64,000 nt of DNA from positions 186,001 to 250,000 of the forward strand of contig NZ_JAGYPM010000003.1 in NCBI RefSeq assembly GCF_018343665.1. Reading direction: 5' to 3'. The translations under genes and the position numbers were made by a program. The notes beneath the pieces were generated by a model. The model was not told the DNA's origin, did no database searches, and saw only the letters and a list, made by a program, of their open reading frames with translations. Each line of letters opens with the position of its first letter. Within the stretch, counting starts at the first letter, position 1. Source of the stretch: Cytobacillus citreus (GTDB lineage: Bacteria > Bacillota > Bacilli > Bacillales > Cytobacillaceae). Below, one piece after another: positions 58,965 to 64,000 of the stretch.

Positions 58965-59635
58965 CCGATCCTTTCAAGGGCAAGCACCATAATTCTCTCA
59001 ACAACTTGTTCAATCGTTAGAGCCGTCGTATCAATTTCAACAGCATCCGCTGCTTTTTTTAATGGTGCGAATTCCCGTTCTGAATCTAATTTATCCCTCA
59101 ATGAGATTTCTTCTTTTAATTTCGCTAGATCGGAAGGAAATCCCTTTTGAATATTTTCATTATGTCTGCGAATTGCTCGTTCATCCACGGAAGCCAATAG
59201 AAAAACCTTCACTTCTGCATCCGGAAGGACATGTGTTCCTATATCTCTTCCATCCATTACTACCCCGCCATTCACAGCAAAGCTTTTTTGCCTTTCAACC
59301 ATCTCTTCTCTTACTAATTTATGTTTTGCCACAATGGATACGGTATTCGTTACTTCACGAGTCCTAATATCTTCCGACACATTTTCTTCGTCAAGGAATA
59401 TTAACTGACCTTGATCACCGGGAAGTAAAATGATTGTTGTATCATTTAATAAATTTATCAATTCATCTTCATTTTCTAAGCTTATATGTTTTTTTAACGC
59501 TTTATACGTTAGTGCCCGATACATTGCGCCAGTATCTATATAAATATACGAAAGTTTTTCGGCTACAAATTTCGCTACGGTGCTTTTCCCTGCTGCTGCA
59601 GGACCATCAATTGCTATTGAAATCTTCTTGTTCAT
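58961..59635 (-). CDS. cmk: Cytidylate kinase
   Basis: The product has 224 residues, with AGGAGG upstream. It phosphorylates CMP and dCMP. P-loop GPAAAGKS (11-18), the [19 protein letters not shown] and [21 protein letters not shown] regions match the family. It is coupled to plsC. Confidence 0.95.
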   Translation of the reverse strand: MNKKISIAIDGPAAAGKSTVAKFVAEKLSYIYIDTGAMYRALTYKALKKHISLENEDELINLLNDTTIILLPGDQGQLIFLDEENVSEDIRTREVTNTVSIVAKHKLVREEMVERQKSFAVNGGVVMDGRDIGTHVLPDAEVKVFLLASVDERAIRRHNENIQKGFPSDLAKLKEEISLRDKLDSEREFAPLKKAADAVEIDTTALTIEQVVERIMVLALERIG

Positions 59636-59725
59636 AGTGCCTCCTGAATATGTTTCTTGTCTACTTTATTTTAACATATGATTACATAAATAACCGAATT
59701 AATCTATGTTAGTATAATCAGAACA

Positions 59726-59917
59726 AATGCGCAAGCGCCTTCGGAACAATTAAAGGACAAATTGTTCCTGCGATGAATATTCAAAGAAGCTTTCCTTATC
59801 CTGTCGCATTGTCGACACTAGTACGTCCTGTACGTCGGAGGTAGGCGCTGGAGCTGAACATAGATAAACTATATCTAAAGTTATCAACAGATAGCGAAAA
59901 TTATAATTTCCTATACA
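59726..59917 (+). repeat. Family-1 repeat with shared 60-bp tail
   Basis: It has the head AAATGCGCAAGCGCCTTCG and AATTGTTCCTGCGATGA block joined directly to the CACTAGTACGTCCTGTACG end module and GTAGGCGCTGGAGCT; the middle block is missing. Its tail (59857-59917) is nearly the same as 10208-10262. It ends at the T-run of the ypfB terminator. Confidence 0.8.
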
Positions 59918-59923
59918 AAAAAA

Positions 59924-59942
59924 AAGCAGGCTCAGCCCGCTT
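59924..59942 (-). terminator. ypfB terminator
   Basis: AAGCGGGCTGAGCCTGCTT forms a hairpin with a G-A mismatch; seven or more T follow on the minus strand. Confidence 0.75.
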
Positions 59943-59947
59943 AAAAA

Positions 59948-60127
59948 TTATTTACCCCTAAATGTTTCCAGAAATTCCGTGAAATTATTATCAGTTACCC
60001 CTTCGTATTGGGTAAGCTGTTTCAGTTCAGGGAAAATATTCAATTTATGAAAAAATAATTGAGTTATGATCAAGAATAAAAATTGAATCATAATAATTTT
60101 AATAATGATTCTTTCTATTGCCTTCAT
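59948..60127 (-). CDS. ypfB: YpfB-like small membrane protein (DUF5359)
   Basis: The product has 59 residues from ATG 60127, with CGGAGCG upstream. It has a single N-terminal membrane helix (about 4-25) followed by a short hydrophilic tail with LKQLTQYEGV. It matches the YpfB/DUF5359 family by size and place, next to ypfA. The function is unknown. Confidence 0.75.
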   Translation of the reverse strand: MKAIERIIIKIIMIQFLFLIITQLFFHKLNIFPELKQLTQYEGVTDNNFTEFLETFRGK

Positions 60128-60496
60128 AATAAGTCGCTCCGTATTTTTTATTCTTATTATGAGGGCGAATATGAAAAATTATACTTATTTCCCCATATTA
60201 ACGGCAGTAAGACCTGCATTTCTAGATTGCGAGTAACAAGATAGCTATTTCCGTAAATACCCGACAACAGACAATGCAAGGAAGGATTGGGAGAGCATTA
60301 ACATCACACATAGGAAAGGTGATAGCTATGACATGGATGTTCAAGTCAGCCAAAAACCACAATTCATGGAATGTTACTTTAGCAATACTTCGCACGACCA
60401 AAAGAGAAGTATTATGGGAAACTTAGGAATCTGAGAGTATATTGTTCAATTATTATTCAGTGGGTGATTTTAGCCCGCACTGATTGGAGTTTCACT
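60128..60496. other. Gene-poor spacer between ypfB and ypfA
   Basis: A minor plus-strand frame (60328-60426) and a CAGTGGG/CCCGCACTG hairpin near 60460-60484, which may end ypfA transcription, are all that is visible. No family repeat is found here. Confidence 0.5.
60328..60426 (+). CDS. Possible 32-residue peptide
   Basis: A short frame starts ATGACATGG after AGGAAAGGTGATAGC, a good ribosome site at proper distance. It encodes MTWMFKSAKNHNSWNVTL then AILRTTKREVLWET. I know of no homologue. It could be a real small gene or a chance frame; the ribosome site is the only support. Confidence 0.3.
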   Translation: MTWMFKSAKNHNSWNVTLAILRTTKREVLWET

Positions 60497-61159
60497 TTAT
60501 ACTTCTAATCCTTTTTTTCTATGTGCGAGTTGTCGGTCAAAACAGAAACGGAGTAAAATTTGTCTATCTAGCGGTGAAATATCAATAAATTGAATAGAAA
60601 TAATAGACTTTGATTCATTAACTTCCAATATTCTAATAATTTTGCTTTTCAATTTCAAATAATGGACCTCTCCATTTTGCATCGGCAAGACAAACCAATT
60701 ATCAATCATCATATTCGGCGAAAGGTTTCTTTTATTATCACTAATAATAGCTGCACCCCCAGCACTAATATCATCAGTAACAGTTACAAAAGGAGGGAAT
60801 TCACCTTCTTCAGAAGCATAAACTGCAACATCTACAGCTGTTTCAACACGGACAAATTGCCGACGTTGAATCCTGACAAGCTGATCCGCACCAGGATATG
60901 ATATGATGATCATCGGAATATTTAATTTTATTCTTCTCAACACTTCACATTCAAATAGGAAAACAGATCCATCTGCCGTAACAAAGCTAGCCTTAAATTG
61001 AGCCCCATCCATAAGAAATATAGTTCTACCAGTCTCCATATTAATTGGATAGTCAATATACAAGCTATTATCTTTCTTTTCAACAATTTTACATTTATAT
61101 TTTTCAATTTTATCAGAATATCTAGGCTCTAAAACAAGTACATCACCAATTTTAACCAT
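60497..61159 (-). CDS. ypfA: YpfA PilZ-domain protein (c-di-GMP receptor)
   Basis: The product has 220 residues from ATG 61159, chosen since it aligns with the start of B. subtilis YpfA; TTG 61183 and GTG 61168 are alternatives. It has an N-terminal YcgR-like domain (about 1-90) and a C-terminal PilZ domain with the c-di-GMP motif RIQRRQFVR (about 97-105) and DDISAGGAAI. In B. subtilis YpfA (MotI) binds c-di-GMP and slows the flagellar motor by contact with MotA. The same role is inferred. Confidence 0.9.
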   Translation of the reverse strand: MVKIGDVLVLEPRYSDKIEKYKCKIVEKKDNSLYIDYPINMETGRTIFLMDGAQFKASFVTADGSVFLFECEVLRRIKLNIPMIIISYPGADQLVRIQRRQFVRVETAVDVAVYASEEGEFPPFVTVTDDISAGGAAIISDNKRNLSPNMMIDNWFVLPMQNGEVHYLKLKSKIIRILEVNESKSIISIQFIDISPLDRQILLRFCFDRQLAHRKKGLEV

Positions 61160-61297
61160 CTGGACCACACTTTCCTTTTTCAAAACAATAGAAAAATATC
61201 AAAATCCATTTCCTTTAAAGGATAATCTTGTCATTTAATTATGACATTTATCATGTTGTTTGTACATGATCATTTTTATTTTCAGGAGGGAAAATTA

Positions 61298-61328
61298 AAA
61301 AAGGGAAAAGCTATATTACTTTTCCCTA
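61298..61328 (-). terminator. ypeB terminator
   Basis: AGGGAAAAG pairs with CTTTTCCCT, followed on the minus strand by TTTTTTAATTTTCC. A family-3 repeat lies between it and the ypeB stop, and a similar hairpin occurs at 61482-61506. Confidence 0.75.
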
Positions 61329-61480
61329 CAGGCTTTTGACAAACGCTCGCTTTCTCACCTTCCTGCGGTGCTCATTATCCATCCATGACAACTCCGCTCC
61401 TCGTAAGGCTTCGTGCCTCGAAAGACAAGAGTTTTCAATCAGCCTAAAATGTATTAATTTATACTTTGTCTATACTCTGA
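61329..61480 (+). repeat. Family-3 hairpin repeat between ypeB and its terminator
   Basis: It starts CAGGCTTTTGACAAACGCTC; the middle ACCTTCCTGCGGTGC, the CTCCGCTCCTCGTAAGGCTT block and CAATCAGCCT, then TTATACTTTGTC, match copies at 42034 and 48609. It sits inside the ypeB 3' region. Confidence 0.8.
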
Positions 61481-61504
61481 AGGAAAAAGCTATAAAACTT
61501 TTCA

Positions 61505-62854
61505 CTAAACAACATTCTCAAAAATGGGTTCTGCATTTTCAAGTTTTTCAACTTTTTCTTCATGTCCATTATCTGAATTAATAAAAATTCGATACGTATC
61601 CTCTCCAAGAGTACCAAGAAACTCATAGCAAAGGACCTCTTGATTAATATCATTTTGAATTATTGCTAACCCTTCTTCCATTATTTTCACTTGAGGATTA
61701 ATTTTAGTCCTTGCATCTTCTATTGAAATAACCGGTTTTGGAATATTTCTTTTATGGTTAGATCTTAAATAGTCTTCTGCAGAAAACCCAACTATATTCC
61801 CATTATCCAGCGCAATTTTAACATTTATTGAATCAGGGTATATCCTTATATCATTTTGTTTTGAAACAAATGTAAACACACCTGTATGATTATATTGTGC
61901 ACTTTCGAAAAGGTCTAAATCTTTAAATCCATTTTCTTTTAAGAAGGATACTGCTCTATTGCTAGCCTCATTTAAACTAATTGTTTGTTTTTTAATATCC
62001 CTGTCTAAAATAAACCAAATTGGATAGCCGCCTTTTTTTGTAATATCCATACTAGCTTCCTGTTTTGTTTTCTTATCTTGAATTGTGACACTATAAAAAC
62101 CGTAAGCGGATCCTTTTCCATTTTCTGTTACGTTAATGTTTACATTATTGCCGAATCCTGCATAATTTTTTGCTTCTTGGACTGCTTCATTTTCTGTTAT
62201 TTCTTTACCTTTTAAATATTGGAAGTTTTTATCTTTTTTCTCGAGACTTACCATAGTAGGACCGAGATCAGTCTCCCCATGCCCTTCAACTGTTTTTTCA
62301 ACTGTTTTAAAACCATCTATGATCGTATTGTCAGCAGCTTCTTTCCCCGTTGCAAGCGCCATTTCTACATCCATCCAGCGGAGATTATTTTTTAATACTA
62401 AATGCTGAACCTTACGCAATTCGTTTTGTATATCAGCTGAATTTGAGTATAATTTCTTTAAGTTTTGATATTCTTTGTCAGTTAGTGGTTCTTTATCTAG
62501 ATCTCTTACTGCTGTTCGATAACTAAAATCTCCGATATTAGAAAGAAACTCCTCCGTTTTATTAAAAGGAAGCAAGGTAAGCGGAAGCTGTCCAACATCT
62601 GAATGTGCCTCTGCCGTTAGCCTCCAAACATCAGCCAGCGCTGGTGATAATGATTTTCTAGAATTCATTGCCAATGTTGTTCCGATTTTGTCATGTAATA
62701 AATCTATTTTATTGGTTAGGCCATGAAATGCCCTCTGATAATTATTTTCTGCATTAATGAGAATCGCATTTTTCTCACGATGCTCTTGGTAGCCCCAAAA
62801 TGCAGTACCTGCTACTCCTAAAGTAAGTACACCTATTAATATTCCTCTAAGCAA
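61505..62854 (-). CDS. ypeB: Germination protein YpeB
   Basis: The product has 449 residues; the start is TTG 62854 with AGGTGAGG upstream, 14 bases after sleB. YpeB is needed for SleB to be placed, stable and active in the spore inner membrane and cortex. It has an N-terminal membrane anchor (about 1-20), an N-terminal helical domain to about 200, and three PepSY-like domains toward the C-terminus. The sleB-ypeB pair is conserved in Bacilli. Confidence 0.93.
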   Translation of the reverse strand: MLRGILIGVLTLGVAGTAFWGYQEHREKNAILINAENNYQRAFHGLTNKIDLLHDKIGTTLAMNSRKSLSPALADVWRLTAEAHSDVGQLPLTLLPFNKTEEFLSNIGDFSYRTAVRDLDKEPLTDKEYQNLKKLYSNSADIQNELRKVQHLVLKNNLRWMDVEMALATGKEAADNTIIDGFKTVEKTVEGHGETDLGPTMVSLEKKDKNFQYLKGKEITENEAVQEAKNYAGFGNNVNINVTENGKGSAYGFYSVTIQDKKTKQEASMDITKKGGYPIWFILDRDIKKQTISLNEASNRAVSFLKENGFKDLDLFESAQYNHTGVFTFVSKQNDIRIYPDSINVKIALDNGNIVGFSAEDYLRSNHKRNIPKPVISIEDARTKINPQVKIMEEGLAIIQNDINQEVLCYEFLGTLGEDTYRIFINSDNGHEEKVEKLENAEPIFENVV

Positions 62855-62868
62855 TATTCCTCACCTCA

Positions 62869-63714
62869 CTATTTACAAAAAATATGTTTACCAATTCTTT
62901 TAATCTGTGGCCTCGACCAAATCCAAGCACTTGTCGCTGTATCTGGATTAAAATAGTATAATGCATTTCCAGTTGGGTCCCAGCCATTAATCGCATCAAT
63001 CACCGCCTCTTTAGCCCTTTCATTCGGGGTTAGCCAAATTTGTCCATCAGCGACCGCAGTAAACGCACCTGGTTCAAAAATAACGCCTGAAACAGTATTT
63101 GGGAAAGTAGCGCTATTTACACGGTTCAGAATAACTGCTGCGACAGCAACTTGACCTGTATATGGTTCACCCCTCGACTCACCATATACAGCATTTGCCA
63201 TTAATTGAATATCGTTTTGTGAAAATCCGTTAGGCACATTAGCAGCTGTTGGTTTTTGCTGTGTTGGTTTTTGCTGCGTTGGTTTAGTCTTTTTTGCAGG
63301 TGCTCCCTTAGCAGGTTTCTTTTGAGCTTCAAGATTCATTCCACCGTAATGAGTAAACTTATTTCCCTTTGCAATTTGATTCTTGACAAATTGTTCATTA
63401 TAATTTGATGCCTTGACAAGTTTATTTTTCGTATCAGCTCCACCAAGTCCATCAATCTTTAAACCAAATTCATATTGAAAATTTCTTAAAGCCCAGTAAG
63501 TTCCCCATCCAAAAACTCCGTCAATCTTACCATTGTAAAAACCAAGATATTGCAGCCTTGATTGCAGTTCTATCACATCATCTCCTACAGCTCCTTGTTG
63601 GATCACTTGATTTGAAAAAGCTAAAGCTCTTTCCTCATTGCCATTCATGGGAAGTACCATTATACATAGAGAGATAATAAGAATTACCTTAGTAAACAAC
63701 ATGTTCTTTTTCAT
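62869..63714 (-). CDS. sleB: Spore cortex-lytic enzyme SleB
   Basis: The product has 281 residues, with GGAGG upstream. It is a lytic transglycosylase that degrades the muramic-lactam-containing cortex on germination. It has a signal peptide (about 1-33), a peptidoglycan-binding domain (about 40-95, DVIELQSRLQYLGFYNGKID), a repeat linker of KPTQQ units, and the hydrolase_2 catalytic domain (about 165-281) with NAVYGESRGEP containing the catalytic glutamate. A possible sigma-G -10 (CAAAATA, 63757-63763) lies upstream, but the -35 spacing of 15 is not ideal. Confidence 0.95.
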   Translation of the reverse strand: MKKNMLFTKVILIISLCIMVLPMNGNEERALAFSNQVIQQGAVGDDVIELQSRLQYLGFYNGKIDGVFGWGTYWALRNFQYEFGLKIDGLGGADTKNKLVKASNYNEQFVKNQIAKGNKFTHYGGMNLEAQKKPAKGAPAKKTKPTQQKPTQQKPTAANVPNGFSQNDIQLMANAVYGESRGEPYTGQVAVAAVILNRVNSATFPNTVSGVIFEPGAFTAVADGQIWLTPNERAKEAVIDAINGWDPTGNALYYFNPDTATSAWIWSRPQIKRIGKHIFCK

Positions 63715-63834
63715 GGATAGTAACCTCCAATGTAAATCTTTATAACATTATCTCTATATTTTGTAGTAGTTGGTTTTTTATGCAAACACATGGAAATAAA
63801 AAAACTCTTCATTCGATATTGGAATGAAGAGTTC

Positions 63835-64000
63835 TTAGAAGTCTAGCTGATTTCTGAAATGTTGGGCACTTAATTCTCTAGCTTTCTTAACTTTTCTTAA
63901 TCCTAACCACCAAAGGAAAGTCATAAATGGAAACATTACAAATTGCCAATTTTTTTGAGTAATTAATATGAAGTCGTAGGTACCGTGAAGAATGATAGGA
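63835..64000 (-). CDS. prsW: PrsW family protease, C-terminal end only
   Basis: Only the last 54 or so codons are in the window. They read [12 protein letters not shown], then membrane residues ([15 protein letters not shown]) and a basic end. LHGTYDF is a hallmark of the PrsW membrane protease family. PrsW cuts anti-sigma factor RsiW in B. subtilis and lies next to sleB there too. The start and active-site EE motifs lie to the right of the window. Confidence 0.8.
   Translation of the reverse strand, partial: PIILHGTYDFILITQKNWQFVMFPFMTFLWWLGLRKVKKARELSAQHFRNQLDF

Overview
The window is a stretch of a low-GC, endospore-forming Bacillaceae chromosome. The evidence is the spore genes (sspM, spoIVA, sleB-ypeB, ypjB), strong AGGAGG-type ribosome sites, frequent TTG and GTG starts, and a gene order that follows the Bacillus subtilis segment from yppG through recU-ponA, dnaD, dinG, panBCD, qcrABC, the aro genes, mtrAB, hbs and spoIVA to ypfA and sleB. 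It is not B. subtilis itself: the spaces between operons are full of dispersed repeats, the trp genes are missing from the aro cluster, and seaA/yphB is missing beside der. No rRNA, tRNA, prophage, CRISPR array or transposase gene was seen.

Layout. 1-5073: truncated ABC permease, yppG/F/E, a small yppD-position gene, sspM, yppC and recU. 5190-7898: ponA, which is on the plus strand together with recU. 7977-17029: ypoC, nth, dnaD, asnS, aspB, ypmB, ypmA and dinG, all on the minus strand. 17246-25377: pantothenate genes (panB-C-D), birA-cca, bacillithiol genes bshA-bshB1, mgsA, dapB and ypjD. 25881-29226: a YitT-family membrane protein on the plus strand, a zinc metallopeptidase, ypjB and ypjA. 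29449-34087: the menaquinol:cytochrome c reductase genes qcrA-B-C followed by ypiF, ypiB and ypiA. 34107-41881: an apparently catalytically dead amidohydrolase-like protein, then aroA, tyrA, hisC, aroH, aroB and aroC. 42266-47479: cheR, ndk, hepT-menG-hepS (menaquinone), mtrB and mtrA/folE. 47983-55678: hbs, spoIVA, yphF, yphE, gpsA, der and yphA. 55809-64000: ypzI, fni, ypfD, plsC-cmk, ypfB, ypfA, ypeB-sleB and the 3' end of a prsW-type gene.

Functionally this is core metabolism and cell-cycle material: chorismate, prephenate and histidinol-phosphate steps, pantothenate, bacillithiol, menaquinone side chain and electron transfer to cytochrome c, DNA repair and recombination, septal peptidoglycan synthesis, ribosome assembly and spore coat and germination. 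Several genes overlap by ATGA (nth/ypoC, panB/panC, bshB1/bshA, cmk/plsC), which points to translational coupling.

The most unusual content is in the intergenic DNA. At least four families of short non-coding repeats are present. One (13151-13339) has a perfect 10-bp terminal inverted repeat and a flanking direct repeat. Another is inserted inside a member of a third family with an 8-bp target duplication (48584-48897). A modular family, which includes a 123-bp tandem duplication, recurs about eleven times and usually lies at operon ends. No clear new enzymatic or defence system was found; the repeat community, the dead amidohydrolase and a structured downstream region after gpsA are the leads most worth following.
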